Shown: positions 20,190 to 30,312 of the stretch, piece by piece
Position numbering within the stretch: position 1 is the stretch's first letter
How the letters are laid out: each line of letters begins with the position of its first letter
Assembly (NCBI GenBank): GCA_001936135.1
Contig: CP012816.1
Coordinates: 366,001 to 430,000 of the forward strand
Direction of reading: 5' to 3'
Length of the DNA stretch: 64,000 bases
From: Saccharomycopsis fibuligera x Saccharomycopsis cf. fibuligera
Lineage: Eukaryota > Ascomycota > Saccharomycetes > Ascoideales > Saccharomycopsidaceae
The notes under the pieces: generated by a model
What the model was told of the DNA's origin: nothing
What the model saw: the letters and a program-made list of their open reading frames with translations, nothing else
The model's database searches: none
Made by a program: the position numbers and the translations under genes

Positions 20190-21389
20190 ATGTCCTTCAT
20201 TAATATCCAACGTGATAACAACGATGTGTTCTACCGTTATAAGATGCCTCCAATCCAGTCCAAGACTGAAGGTAGAGGTAACGGTATCAAGACGTTGATT
20301 GTGAACTTGACTGACGTTGCTAAGGCCCTTGCTCGTCCTCCATCATACATTGTTAAATACTTTGGTTTTGAACTTGGTGCACAAACTTCTATAAACGACA
20401 ATACTGAACGTTACTTGGTTAACGGTGCTCATGACTCTGCCAAGCTCCAAGAGACTTTGGATGGCTTTATTTCTAAGTTTGTTCTTTGTGGTTCCTGTAA
20501 GAATCCAGAAACTGATATTTTTGTGAAGAAAGGTGACTTATTATTCAGAGAATGTAAAGCCTGTGGTAAGACCACCGAAATTGACCCAAGAGCCAGATTG
20601 AGTTCCTACATTATCAAAAACCCACCAAAAAAAATTGCTAAAGGTACTGCAGCCGCTAATGTTGGCGGTGCTTCGATATCAGATCTTGTTGAAGATGCCA
20701 ATGGTACTGGTGCTAGCAGTGCTGCTGCTGACAGAGCCGGTGACGATGGTGACGATGATGCTCTTACGAAAAAAATTCAAGCTGATGCGGAAGTTTTAAA
20801 ACTTGCTCAATTGAACATCAAAGACGATGACTGGTCTGTTGATATGTCTGAAGAAGCTATTGCTGCTAGAGCTAAGAGTTCCGAAGCTGCTGAAAAATTG
20901 TCCGGAGCTAAATTTGATGAGTTTGGTGAGTGGATTTTGAGCTTTGGTGACGACAAATCTAAGTTGCCATCTGACATTGAAATCTTTAAGAAGTTGAATG
21001 AACTTAAGATTGAAAATGATGACTTGACTTGTCAAGTTTTGGCTCAAACTCTATTTGATGCTAATATTGTGGAAGAATTGAAAAATCATGAACAATTTTT
21101 GGAAAAGATTATCAAGACAGAAGACCACCAAAAAGCTTTCCTTGGTGGTATTGAAAGACTCTTAGGATTACAGAACCAAGAATTGATTCCTAAATTGCCA
21201 AAGATTTTGTACGAATTATATGACCTTGAATTAATAAGTGAGGGCGTTCTCAGAAAGTTTTTCACTACTGTTTCCAAGAAATACGTTGGTGACAAGAAAG
21301 TTTCCAAGAAAGTCAGAAAAGCTGCTAAACCATTCTTGCAATGGTTAGATACTGCTGATGAAGAATCTTCTGATGAAGAAGAAGATTAA
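20190..21389 (+). CDS. TIF5: Translation initiation factor eIF5 (GTPase-activating protein for eIF2)
   Basis: 399 residues (yeast 405). The N-terminal domain has DVFYRYKMP with the catalytic Arg (R16 here) that stimulates GTP hydrolysis by eIF2, then EGRGNGIKT, PPSYIVKYFGFELGAQT and a zinc ribbon CGSC ... CKAC at about residues 98-121. The linker is acidic. The C-terminal W2-type HEAT domain (about 225-390) ends with the acidic/aromatic boxes AKPFLQWLDTADEESSDEEED, which bind eIF2-beta and eIF3. The ATG at 20190 has a good context and gives the canonical start MSFINIQRDN. Confidence 0.97.
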   Translation: MSFINIQRDNNDVFYRYKMPPIQSKTEGRGNGIKTLIVNLTDVAKALARPPSYIVKYFGFELGAQTSINDNTERYLVNGAHDSAKLQETLDGFISKFVLCGSCKNPETDIFVKKGDLLFRECKACGKTTEIDPRARLSSYIIKNPPKKIAKGTAAANVGGASISDLVEDANGTGASSAAADRAGDDGDDDALTKKIQADAEVLKLAQLNIKDDDWSVDMSEEAIAARAKSSEAAEKLSGAKFDEFGEWILSFGDDKSKLPSDIEIFKKLNELKIENDDLTCQVLAQTLFDANIVEELKNHEQFLEKIIKTEDHQKAFLGGIERLLGLQNQELIPKLPKILYELYDLELISEGVLRKFFTTVSKKYVGDKKVSKKVRKAAKPFLQWLDTADEESSDEEED

Positions 21390-21781
21390 ATGTTTTGCCA
21401 AATTTTTGTGATTAGTTGTGTATTTTATTTTTCCTTTATTTGCTCTTCATAGAATTTAGTGCTAAAAGAAAATAATCTACCTGATTGGTGTTATTTTTTA
21501 ATTTTTTTTTATTCATCTCTATTTTTTTCTAAACGAATTTAGTCATTGTCTTTATGGACGGTTTACATATTTTTACCTAAATCATGTATGTTTGTACAGT
21601 AAAAATTTATACGTGAAGTTAGCACCTAAATTATTTTGTTTTCCTAACACTTTTAGCAGTCTATTTTCAACAATCACTGAACGTTGTTTAGCCTTATCTA
21701 CTCCCCATATTATATGCAGTTTGGCTTTTAAACGCTATTTTTAAATCAAATCTTTTCCCGCCAGGATCATATTTGACCAGC
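21390..21781. other. Convergent 3' intergenic region
   Basis: 392 bp between the TIF5 stop and the stop of the small - strand gene. T-rich, with likely 3' processing sequences. No gene seen. Confidence 0.4.
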
Positions 21782-22144
21782 TTATTCTTGCTGCTGTTTT
21801 TCAAGTTCAAGATCAGCTAATTTTTCAGCTTCAGCCTTAAACTGAGCGTTCTCGTAAACTTTCTCGCTAATATAATCACCACCCAAAGCAAGCAAAAAAG
21901 TAGATCCACCAAGCCATAATCTTAATTTGTAAGGAAGTGAATTCCATTTGCTGAGTAGTTTGGTGAATGGGTTGATTCTTTTCCAAGAATTGGCGATTGC
22001 CGAAGTAGACGTAGTACTACTATGTTTCCCCGCAGCTGTAGTCTTAGATTGTTTTGATAATGGAGGAGAGCTTTTGAATGATGGTTCAAACCCTTTCGAC
22101 GATTTAGCTCTTATTGAAGCCTTAGTCGAAAATGATTTACACAT
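21782..22144 (-). CDS. Small putative mitochondrial membrane protein, unidentified
   Basis: 120 residues from the ATG at 22144 (MCKSFSTKASIRAKSSKG). The first 45 residues lack Asp and have one Glu; they are rich in Ser, Lys and Arg, as in mitochondrial presequences. One membrane segment follows near residues 82-98 (LWLGGSTFLLALGGDYI) and a charged C-terminal helix, KAEAEKLADLELEKQQQ. A longer version from an ATG at 22234 (150 aa) is possible, and the open frame reaches 22309 from a TTG. I do not recognise the family. A single-pass inner-membrane or assembly factor is a reasonable guess only. Confidence 0.6.
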   Translation of the reverse strand: MCKSFSTKASIRAKSSKGFEPSFKSSPPLSKQSKTTAAGKHSSTTSTSAIANSWKRINPFTKLLSKWNSLPYKLRLWLGGSTFLLALGGDYISEKVYENAQFKAEAEKLADLELEKQQQE

Positions 22145-22631
22145 GCTATTGTTTCCAATGTTCAGTATTATTTGATGTGATACTTTTCCGTTGTGGATGT
22201 TGTTAATATAACATTGAACTTTGTAATGAAACATTGCAAAAATTAATCGTTTGTAGTAATTCAGAGAAAAAGTAAAGCGTTGTTGGAAGTTAAGATGAGT
22301 AATTTTCAATAAGATGTATGGGCAATCAAAAAGCTTGGTGTGAGATTTGATCTAACTTAATTCCTCTGCACAATAGTTAATCTGCTTTCTCAAAAGCATT
22401 CTATTTTTTTCCGTTTCTTTCAATATGCATATTGCATATTTATGTACTATAATGCAAAAATATGCATTATTCTTATGATATAGCAATAACACATCTTGCA
22501 CATTTACAAATCTTCAGCATTTACACATCTTGAACATTTACACATTGTATCACACACTAGAAGCCCAGCATAACCATTACTAGTAATATATATATGGCCT
22601 CATTAGCTATACAAATCTCCGAATTTGACGC
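22145..22631 (-). promoter_or_regulatory. Intergenic with ATGCAT palindromes and a 17-bp tandem repeat
   Basis: 487 bp upstream of the small mitochondrial gene. It includes TATGCATA-type palindromes at about 22421-22470 and a 17-bp tandem repeat at 22490-22547. Confidence 0.5.
22490..22547. repeat. 17-bp tandem repeat, about 3.4 copies
   Basis: Units start at 22490, 22507 and 22524, with a partial unit at 22541. Consensus CACATCTTGCACATTTA with three or four substitutions in the middle copy. Confidence 0.85.
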
Positions 22632-25103
22632 TCAAAGCTCTTCCTCACCGTCATCGTTAGCTATATAAGTATCAGAATAGTCTTGATTTTCCAAGGTTGT
22701 GGTGCTGGTAGTATGTGAGGCTTTCGATGGAACTCTGTACAACAACGTTCTAGTCGGAACTTTATGAGATGATGAATTTTGGCTACTTGAGCTCTTTAGC
22801 CTACCATTTGACTCCTCATCCTCAACAGGGTTCTCAGTATTCTTATTTTCATTCTCAACTGCTTCCCCCATAATCATGTTTAAAATACTACCCCTGCTAG
22901 CGGTCCCATTACTAGCAATAGATTTTTGTCGTTCTTTTTCATCACGAGTTTTAATGTTATATAGTGCTTCATCTGCATCCTTTTGGCGCCCATGTGTAAG
23001 GAAAGGCGTAGCAATTACTGCTCGTGTCTCTTGATCTGTTGTTATGGTTGCTGTTGTGTTTGCATTGATTGGAATAATACCTTGATAACCGACTGTGTTA
23101 GTGCTAGAGGAACTTGTCCCTGCGTCATTACTTCTAATAGTACCATCAGTGACACCTGTGGCGGCAAGACTTTGTGCAAAAGAAGGCAAAATAAATGACG
23201 CCGAAGGTTTTTTTTTATTCGAGGCAGCAGATGATGGTGAGCTGATTAGATTGCTGACAGAGAATAAATTGATGTGAGAATTTGGGGTTGATGGGGAGAC
23301 CATAGCATTAGGATAGAAATTATGGGGAAAGCTCGAAGATATGGCACCTGCTGACTTTGTTAAGCTATTTTTAATAGGCTCCTCGTCATTTTCAGTATTC
23401 GCCGTTGGAACTGGCTGGTTGTTTTTTATAATGCTTTTAAACTCATTGTTTTCATCAGCACTAAAAATACTCTCAGATTTTATATGTTGGTCATTCATTT
23501 TATTTTGCTTTTGTATATTTCTTAACTCAAGCAAATTTTCAATCTCATTAGCTTGCTCTTCCTGTTGCTGCTGTGTTGATAGGTTTTCTGTAGTATTTTG
23601 CCTTGCATTAATATCTTCAAATGTTTTTTTCTGCTTTTCGACACTTTGATAAATTGAGTTTATACTTTTGTGGCTAACATTTGATGGAATCTCACTAATG
23701 TCACGTTCTGTTGTACTTTGCGAATCTTTCTCAATAGATATAGTTGAGTTTTCGACCACATTACTTATACCATTATTAATGCTCTTATCAGCAATTGACT
23801 CATTTTCGGCGAACTTCAGCGCCTCTATCTTGACTGCTTGAGGGACTTCAACTGACGCATAATCAGGCCTTGGTGTGCTTTCTGTATCTAATTTAAAATC
23901 TAAGCTCGGGCCGTCAATAATCTTTGATTTTTGCAAGCTTGCTTTACTATTACTAAAAAACAAATTTTCCTTGAATTTCAGAATTCTGTCATTAACTTCT
24001 TGATTATAATGGCTGCCACTGAAACTATCAAAGTCATCCTTATCATTGATGGATGTATCCATTACTGGGACTGAATCTGGATTATCATTCTTTACACTAA
24101 GTGAGGACATTGCACCCGAAGTGTAGCTTATTAGCTCTGTTTGTGTATGCTTTTCAAGATCAGCTTGCTTTAAACTTTCCATTTCATTTTTTTCCTGTTG
24201 GGACTCACTAGCTCTGGCTGGCTGCTGCTTGGCAGCAGCATTATCTATATTTTTGTTTCCCAATAGCAAATCTTGTTCTATTGCCGCCCCTACTTTCATA
24301 TCAGATAGCTCTTCAGCATCATCATCTGATATATTGAGGTCTTGCGTATCACGCGGGCCTCTGACTTTATCCGTGCTATTTTTGGTTGTGCTTTCTTGAT
24401 TATCTTGATAATCATCATCAGCATTACTATCATCGCCATCGCTGGTATTATTTTGAGCAATTAGCTTCGTTAAAAGTGGATATTTAAAACGATTAATAGA
24501 TTCTTTATCTGATAATTTCTCCTTATCATATGTGAGCACTTTATCTTCAAGTGTTTTCAAATCACTCAATATGCTCATTATTATATCGGAAGATTGATGT
24601 ACAAGTTTAGTTATTGTTTCCAAGTCATCAGATAGCTTAACTGTGCCTTTTGATGAATTTTTGAGCAAATTATTCTTGTTCTTTTTTATTTTCAAATTAA
24701 GCATTTTGATCCTTTTATAATCTATTTGTATACTGTTATCCACTTTTTCCAAGTTAGCAAAAACAACATCATTTTGATAGTTTAGTATCTTGTTAATTAA
24801 GTTTGATAAGTCAAGACGGTAATTTTTGGAGGTAATGATTAATGATTTGATAAGTTCATTAAGCTCAAACAGTAGGTTGTTTTTCAAGATATTGGATAGC
24901 TCAAAGTCTTCTATGGAAGGTAGTGGGATATCTGGTTGCAATTGTATATTATCAATCTTGAAATTATCAAGAAATTGGTTTTCTTGACTGGCTTTTGATG
25001 ATGCCGTGGAAGATGAATATGAAGACGACGACGCCCGTTGCCCATTGGAAGGATAGTAATTTAGATTGAGGATAGCTTTCGAAGCGGATGACAAGAATCC
25101 CAT
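22632..25103 (-). CDS. Low-complexity protein with N-myristoylation-like start and helical N-terminal domain, unidentified
   Basis: 823 residues from the ATG at 25103 (MGFLSSASKAILNLNY); the frame extends to 25139 only from TTG. Gly2 with Ser6 fits the N-myristoylation consensus. After a Ser-rich stretch comes a probably folded helical region, about residues 45-210: LQPDIPLPSIEDFELSNIL, then LLFELNELIKSLIITSKNY and basic coiled coil. The remaining 600 residues are acidic, Ser/Asn/Gln-rich and probably disordered. A lipid-anchored N-terminus, a short IPxx motif and coiled coil recall BORCS5/myrlysin-like lysosomal-positioning subunits. That resemblance is speculative and unscored. It is divergent to the PhzF-family gene. 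Confidence 0.75.
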   Translation of the reverse strand: MGFLSSASKAILNLNYYPSNGQRASSSSYSSSTASSKASQENQFLDNFKIDNIQLQPDIPLPSIEDFELSNILKNNLLFELNELIKSLIITSKNYRLDLSNLINKILNYQNDVVFANLEKVDNSIQIDYKRIKMLNLKIKKNKNNLLKNSSKGTVKLSDDLETITKLVHQSSDIIMSILSDLKTLEDKVLTYDKEKLSDKESINRFKYPLLTKLIAQNNTSDGDDSNADDDYQDNQESTTKNSTDKVRGPRDTQDLNISDDDAEELSDMKVGAAIEQDLLLGNKNIDNAAAKQQPARASESQQEKNEMESLKQADLEKHTQTELISYTSGAMSSLSVKNDNPDSVPVMDTSINDKDDFDSFSGSHYNQEVNDRILKFKENLFFSNSKASLQKSKIIDGPSLDFKLDTESTPRPDYASVEVPQAVKIEALKFAENESIADKSINNGISNVVENSTISIEKDSQSTTERDISEIPSNVSHKSINSIYQSVEKQKKTFEDINARQNTTENLSTQQQQEEQANEIENLLELRNIQKQNKMNDQHIKSESIFSADENNEFKSIIKNNQPVPTANTENDEEPIKNSLTKSAGAISSSFPHNFYPNAMVSPSTPNSHINLFSVSNLISSPSSAASNKKKPSASFILPSFAQSLAATGVTDGTIRSNDAGTSSSSTNTVGYQGIIPINANTTATITTDQETRAVIATPFLTHGRQKDADEALYNIKTRDEKERQKSIASNGTASRGSILNMIMGEAVENENKNTENPVEDEESNGRLKSSSSQNSSSHKVPTRTLLYRVPSKASHTTSTTTLENQDYSDTYIANDDGEEEL

Positions 25104-25660
25104 TGCATTGCTTATATGTATATATTGAAAAAGAATCAAGTAATGGTAACGGGTTCAATGCTGTTGTCAATAATTTCCCTATACTGTATTCATTCTACCA
25201 CTTGTAAAGGAAGATAAACGGAGCATATGAAAGCTTATACAAAAAAACGTCCGATTTTCTTTGCGCGCTACACAAAATATTTACATAATTATGTTTCGAG
25301 AAGATCTTTCTGATAGAAGTATAACCTTTGATGCCGCTTGGCTATCTAAGAGTTTTATCACCAAGATTTTAAGATTTTTTAACAGCGGTTTTTCCCGGTA
25401 AGAAGATCGGCTATCATTGTCACAGCGGTTATTTTTGGTATTGTTGAGTCATCAAAACTTATCATGCAGAATAGTTTCAATTTCCGATTTGAATTCAAAT
25501 GAATACGGTTCTGTCTTCCAATAAATACGGGTCTGTCTTCCACAAATTTAATACGGATCTGGCTTCCAATAAATACGGATATGTCTTCCAATAATATAGC
25601 AGACCTATTTTGTATTACTTTTTTTACTACTTCATCTCAAAAATTTACTTAGTATTTAAA
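25104..25660. promoter_or_regulatory. Divergent promoter region with 22-bp tandem repeats
   Basis: 557 bp between the 823-residue protein gene (-) and the PhzF-family gene (+). The main structure is the degenerate 22-bp repeat at 25502-25592, ending about 70 bp upstream of the PhzF-family ATG. Confidence 0.5.
25502..25592. repeat. Degenerate 22-bp tandem repeat, four copies
   Basis: Cores AATACGGnTCTGTCTTCC start at 25502, 25524, 25550 and 25572 (spacings 22, 26, 22). Substitutions are few and fall mainly after ACGG. Confidence 0.85.
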
Positions 25661-26515
25661 ATGACAAGCTTACCTTTCAAGCAAGTGGATGTGTTTACCG
25701 TTCTGCCGCTCAAAGGAAACCCTCTAGCTGTGGTGTTTGATGCTGACAATTTGGAACCAGCTCAACTACAAGCAATTGCCACATGGACAAATTTATCAGA
25801 AACCATCTTTGTATTGAAACCAAAAACCCTGAAGGCAGACTACAGAGTGAGAATTTTTACGCCTGATGCAGAAATTCCATTTGCTGGCCATCCAACCATT
25901 GGTGTTTGTCATGCCATTAGGAAGAAGTACAACATTACTAAGCCAGAGATGATTCAAGAATGCAATGCCGGATTGATAAACCTTGAGATCAACGAAGCCG
26001 AAGAAATATTCTTTACTTTACCATATAGCAAAAACTTGCAGATTTCAGATACACACCTTGCGGAAGTTTATGCTTCTTTGGGCATTAATGCCACTGAGGA
26101 GATCGAAAAAACACCACAGGTATTTGATGTTGGTCCAAAATGGTTGGTGATTCAGGTAGGCACGCATGAAAAGGTCTTAGCTATAACCCCTGACCAAACA
26201 AAACTCAAAGAAGTTTCTGTTAAAGCAGGAATTTCAGGCGTTTGTTGCTTTGGTGCTTCGACATCAGAAAGATTTTATGAAACAAGAACGTTTGCTCCAG
26301 CAGTTGGCGTCAATGAGGATCCAGTTTGCGGCACAGGAGCTGGTGCGGTGGGAGCTTTTCTTCGTCAAACAGTTGATGGCTTCACTGGAAGTTTCAATTT
26401 GAATCAGGGCCAAAAAGTAGCTAGAGATGGAAAGATTCGGGTTATTGTTACTGGACATGAGTTAAAGGTTGGCGGTAATGCTACTACTGTAATAGACGGG
26501 ACAATTTCAGTTTAA
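25661..26515 (+). CDS. YHI9: PhzF-family isomerase/epimerase-like protein (Yhi9 type)
   Basis: 284 residues from the ATG at 25661; the open frame upstream starts with TTG. The diaminopimelate-epimerase-like fold is plain: FKQVDVFT near the start, NLSETIFVL carrying the family's catalytic Glu, FTPDAEIPFAGHPTIG, and the second-half counterpart FAPAVGVNEDPVCGTGAGAVGAFL. PhzF enzymes isomerise small unsaturated acids; the yeast homologue Yhi9 is linked to the unfolded protein response but its reaction is unknown. The residue coded CTG at codon 13 falls where relatives often have a polar residue, which would fit CTG read as Ser; this is weak evidence. Symbol assigned by family only. Confidence 0.88.
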   Translation: MTSLPFKQVDVFTVLPLKGNPLAVVFDADNLEPAQLQAIATWTNLSETIFVLKPKTLKADYRVRIFTPDAEIPFAGHPTIGVCHAIRKKYNITKPEMIQECNAGLINLEINEAEEIFFTLPYSKNLQISDTHLAEVYASLGINATEEIEKTPQVFDVGPKWLVIQVGTHEKVLAITPDQTKLKEVSVKAGISGVCCFGASTSERFYETRTFAPAVGVNEDPVCGTGAGAVGAFLRQTVDGFTGSFNLNQGQKVARDGKIRVIVTGHELKVGGNATTVIDGTISV

Positions 26516-26822
26516 AGTTTTGCTTTTACATAGTTGTGTATGTAATGTTAAAATATTACCGAATTATGTTATACTGCCTTGACCTTTTCATCTTTATATT
26601 CTGCGGAAGTTCGTAAAACATTAACAGCATTAAGTAGAATTTGCGTCTTACAGAATACATGGCTGAGTATACAGACTGAAGGTTTTCTGTGTAAAAGTGA
26701 AATTAACTTGGCAGATCATGCTTTTTTTTACCTGTTGAGTATCTCATTGATGCCTTATGTTCAAATCGCTTAATGAACCCAAGCTGTTGTCTGTATGAAA
26801 CTTCTTGCCTCAACGAAAGTAG

Positions 26823-26917
26823 CTTGCAAATGACAACAGAGATCAGATAACCGGGAATTTGGCAATTACCAGCGCACTAGTCAAAATGCCTCTGCCTAAC
26901 AGAATCAATTATTCCAG
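26823..26917 (+). repeat. Dispersed repeat, copy A
   Basis: About 95 bp, roughly 90% identical by eye to 35159-35260 in the same orientation, apart from a short indel after the first 30 bases. Shared words include GACAACAGAGATCAGAT and AATTTGGCAATTACCAGCGC. Neither copy is coding. A solo-LTR fragment or another dispersed element is possible. Confidence 0.9.
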
Positions 26918-27275
26918 AAGTTTCAGACAGTGCAACCTGAAAGGCACCAATCTTATGGTAATGAAACCATTTGAATTCAATATCTCTGTCTTTGGTATCA
27001 CGAGATTTAGAAACATTGGGGACACAACTGTAGCACACTTACTTTGACTTCAATATTGTAAGGTAAAACACTCACAGATCCGTTAACTTTGATTATTAGC
27101 GCATGTAAACTATTATCAAATTCCTGCTTTACTACTAGCTTCGGTTTTGGCATCTTTGCTTATAACTGTGCGTCTACATAATGTCGAAAATTATTAGACA
27201 AATCTGCGAGGGAATAACGTCCGCCCCAAGCACCACATTCTGAATGAGAAGAATCATTCAAACCATTAGGCAAAA

Positions 27276-27311
<36 letters not shown>

Positions 27312-27404
27312 GTTGCAGAAGTATTGCCTTCCATAATAAATTCAATTTCATTTTATGTGCTCCATATGGAGCTATTTGGAGCCATATTGCACACGTTTTG
27401 GGTA

Positions 27405-27428
27405 ACCCAGTCACCCAGTCACCCAGTC
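27405..27428. repeat. 8-bp tandem repeat, three perfect copies
   Basis: ACCCAGTC three times at 27405, 27413 and 27421. Confidence 0.95.
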
Positions 27429-28860
27429 AGCGTTCACTAAAGAGCCATCCGGCCCACCTGCATCACTCAAAAATATATTTCTGAAATAATCAGCACTTGA
27501 ATGAGCAGACAAATGGGTAAGAAATTTTTCGTGGCCACCGTGAAATTTTTCATAAGAGTCAAAAACCTTTAAAACATGATCTTTTCTCACAGTATTCTTT
27601 GCCAGTAAGAGGTGGTAGCCACTATTCCTTTCAATTTGTTTTATTGGTGTACAAAAGTAATCTTACCAATATCCGTCAACACAGATACGTGGGTCTGGGG
27701 TCCTTCTCCGGAATATGAGCTCCAATGAAAGGCAAAGGAAAAAAATTAAGTTAGTACGATATATTGCATTTTTGTTTATAAGGAAATAAAACCTATGTCC
27801 CCAAAATTTTGACAAGGCGGAGCAAATTCGGGGTCTTTATATAGATTTTATGTTTTGCATAAAGTACTGAATGTTGCGGCATTTTAACCAAAGCACTATA
27901 ATCTAAAAATGCTTCATTAATTTATCAACATAATATAGCAATTGTAATGGGTAATTTGAGTTGTGGGGTAAGTATGTTCCTGAGCGCAAATCTACGTTAT
28001 TTCCTATAAACTTGCTGCAATGGTATGTTCAGAAAAATTTTTTACCTTTGTAATGTTTTAAATAAAAATATACAGTTCACCCTTACAGCACCATCAGAGT
28101 ACTTACACCCAGAAAATAGTGAGTTTCAGCTTAATTTTTTAAAAAAAAGATTTCTCAAATAAAATGAAATTAAACTTTCCACATTCGTAGTTTGCCTTTC
28201 AATTTCATATTTAATGCACTGAAGCCAAACTAGTGACATAAGTAATATCTATAAAACGACTAACGAAGATTTTCTGCATGTTGAGGCTTCAAAAAGCAAA
28301 TTTGCGCCGTAAGAACCACCTCTTAATGTGAAGCTTCATATCTAAATTTATGACATCTAACCCTATGACCTTTACCATCGTTAAATAGCCACTTTGGCAA
28401 GGGCTCTATTTATTTAGCCTAAGTGTATACGTGTAAATGTTGTTGATGATATCTTGAAGTGGTCATTTTGCGTAGCAATAATTTACAATAATGGTCAGCC
28501 ATGAGATAGATTTTCTCGGAGCTAAAGCAAGGTTTAAGTATTTTGCGTACAACTCTAGTATGAAAATGCCATATGATTTTATTTTTTGTCTATCTCCACC
28601 ATCTTCCTAATAATAATCCGCAATTCAAAAAGCCTTGTCTATATTCACCCTGCATTTTGGGTTAATACACCACAGTAACAGACACCTCATTTGTTTTGTG
28701 CAAATAGTTAGTAAAATAATCAGTGTGCACTTACAGAACCAGAAAAAAATGCAACAAAGAAACTAAAGAAATATTTGTTAAATGTATACACAAAACGAGA
28801 TATTGAGGTATGAATACTCTAATCTAACTTAATCTACTGTGCTAATCTACAAATACTTTT

Positions 28861-30312
28861 TTAATTGTGGATTTCTCTACCACAAATAGCCAAAGCACCA
28901 CATGGATCATAAGGAGGCAAAACAATTGGTTCACTGTCCAACAAAGTAATGTATTCCTCAATGTCATGCTTATCAACAACAATTTGGTAACAGTGCTGTT
29001 CAAAGTAGTCTTGTGTCATGACATAGTAACCTTTGTTACCGGAATCAGGACCCCAAGAATTCTCTACTCTGTATCTGACAGCATTACCATTTTCATCAAC
29101 ATGAACAGCAGTAATAACCATAGCATGTGTCATTAATGATTGATGGTAAACTAATCTGGATGCCTTTTGTTGTTTTTCTTCGTACCCAATCAATTTATAG
29201 TCCCATAAATCAACATCCATGATACCTTTCTTTTTGTTCATGTATAACGGGGTATGGGAACCAAAAAACACTGGCTTGTTTTCTCTAATACGTTTGATAA
29301 TGGCCTTGGTAAGCACCTCATTTGGCATGTTCAAATAACTGACAATTTTGGAACCGGAAACGTTACCCAAACGATCAATTTTGATCATACGTTCGTATGG
29401 GTTTCTTGGGTCATTAAGTAAACTGACCTGAGTAGAAGAGTCATATTCAGCAACTTCGGTCAAGAATTTCAATGGAGTGGACTTCAAAGAATGGTATTTG
29501 TTATCTTTGTCGTAGTATTCCCAAACAATCTCATCGTTTGGCGATGGTGGAGCACCAAGGAAAATCACCAACAATCTATGGATTTCTTGCACTTGCTGAA
29601 CTTTAACATCTTCAACAGACTCACCTTTGGCCAATTTTTCTCTCAAAACTTCAGCAAACTCTCTCAACTTGGTAGTGATCAAGTAGTTTAATTTTCTGGA
29701 GGCAAGGGTATTGTAAGAGTCTGGGAAAACTGTGTTTGGCACAATACCATACTTGTTGATAATGTTGGTGAACATATCATATTGTCCACCATCACAAACT
29801 GGGTCAGTCAATAAGTATTGGATCAATCTTGAGTCCACTGGTTCTTGGTGAGTTTCAATGATTTGGTCCAAGAAAAAATTAGCCTTTTCCAACTTATCAT
29901 AAAAGAACAAATAAGATGGTGATAACTGAAACTCTTTTAAATTATATTTTTCGTAAAACTTCAAACGCAATATGTTGGTAGCGGCAAACAACCAACATCT
30001 ACCAGAACTCTTTTGATTAGTAACTGGAGCACCTTCTTGTTTGATTTGATCAGAGAAAAGGTTGATGTTTTTGATGGTTTGTTCACGGCTAACAAGCACA
30101 TCGTCAGCATTAGCGTTTTGCAAAACGGTGGCGGCAAGCCTTGCGTTCAAGTCTTTGGAAAGATCTTGTTTCCATTGCTTTAAAGCCTCAACTGAAAGAG
30201 ATGAAGTCATTCTGAGTTGATTGATTATAGGATTAATAGTTAAGGTATTGATGATAGTTGTGTGCGCGAGGTTTTTGCTAACTCTACTACTTTTCAAAAC
30301 AGAAGTAAACAT
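28861..30312 (-). CDS. LAP3: Bleomycin hydrolase / cysteine aminopeptidase (C1B papain family)
   Basis: 483 residues, equal to the yeast protein. The papain-type catalytic residues are visible: oxyanion Gln in VTNQKSSGRCW with nucleophile Cys106, His396 in SLMTHAMVI and Asn418 in VENSWG. Lap3/Blh1 is a homohexameric cytosolic and mitochondrial aminopeptidase that also hydrolyses homocysteine thiolactone and bleomycin. Residues 1-34 are basic, with no acidic residue, and look like a mitochondrial presequence. A second ATG at Met35 (MTSSLSVEAL) would give the cytosolic form, the arrangement known in yeast. Tandem with the importin gene upstream on the same strand. Confidence 0.96.
   Translation of the reverse strand: MFTSVLKSSRVSKNLAHTTIINTLTINPIINQLRMTSSLSVEALKQWKQDLSKDLNARLAATVLQNANADDVLVSREQTIKNINLFSDQIKQEGAPVTNQKSSGRCWLFAATNILRLKFYEKYNLKEFQLSPSYLFFYDKLEKANFFLDQIIETHQEPVDSRLIQYLLTDPVCDGGQYDMFTNIINKYGIVPNTVFPDSYNTLASRKLNYLITTKLREFAEVLREKLAKGESVEDVKVQQVQEIHRLLVIFLGAPPSPNDEIVWEYYDKDNKYHSLKSTPLKFLTEVAEYDSSTQVSLLNDPRNPYERMIKIDRLGNVSGSKIVSYLNMPNEVLTKAIIKRIRENKPVFFGSHTPLYMNKKKGIMDVDLWDYKLIGYEEKQQKASRLVYHQSLMTHAMVITAVHVDENGNAVRYRVENSWGPDSGNKGYYVMTQDYFEQHCYQIVVDKHDIEEYITLLDSEPIVLPPYDPCGALAICGREIHN

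Larger units (their letters stand above)
26516..28860. other. 2.3-kb convergent intergenic region with dispersed repeat copy and A33 tract
   Basis: Unusually long for a tail-to-tail gap. It contains dispersed-repeat copy A (26823-26917), A33 at 27277-27309 and a triple 8-bp repeat at 27405-27428. No coding region above background; open frames here are short and domain-free. Confidence 0.6.
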
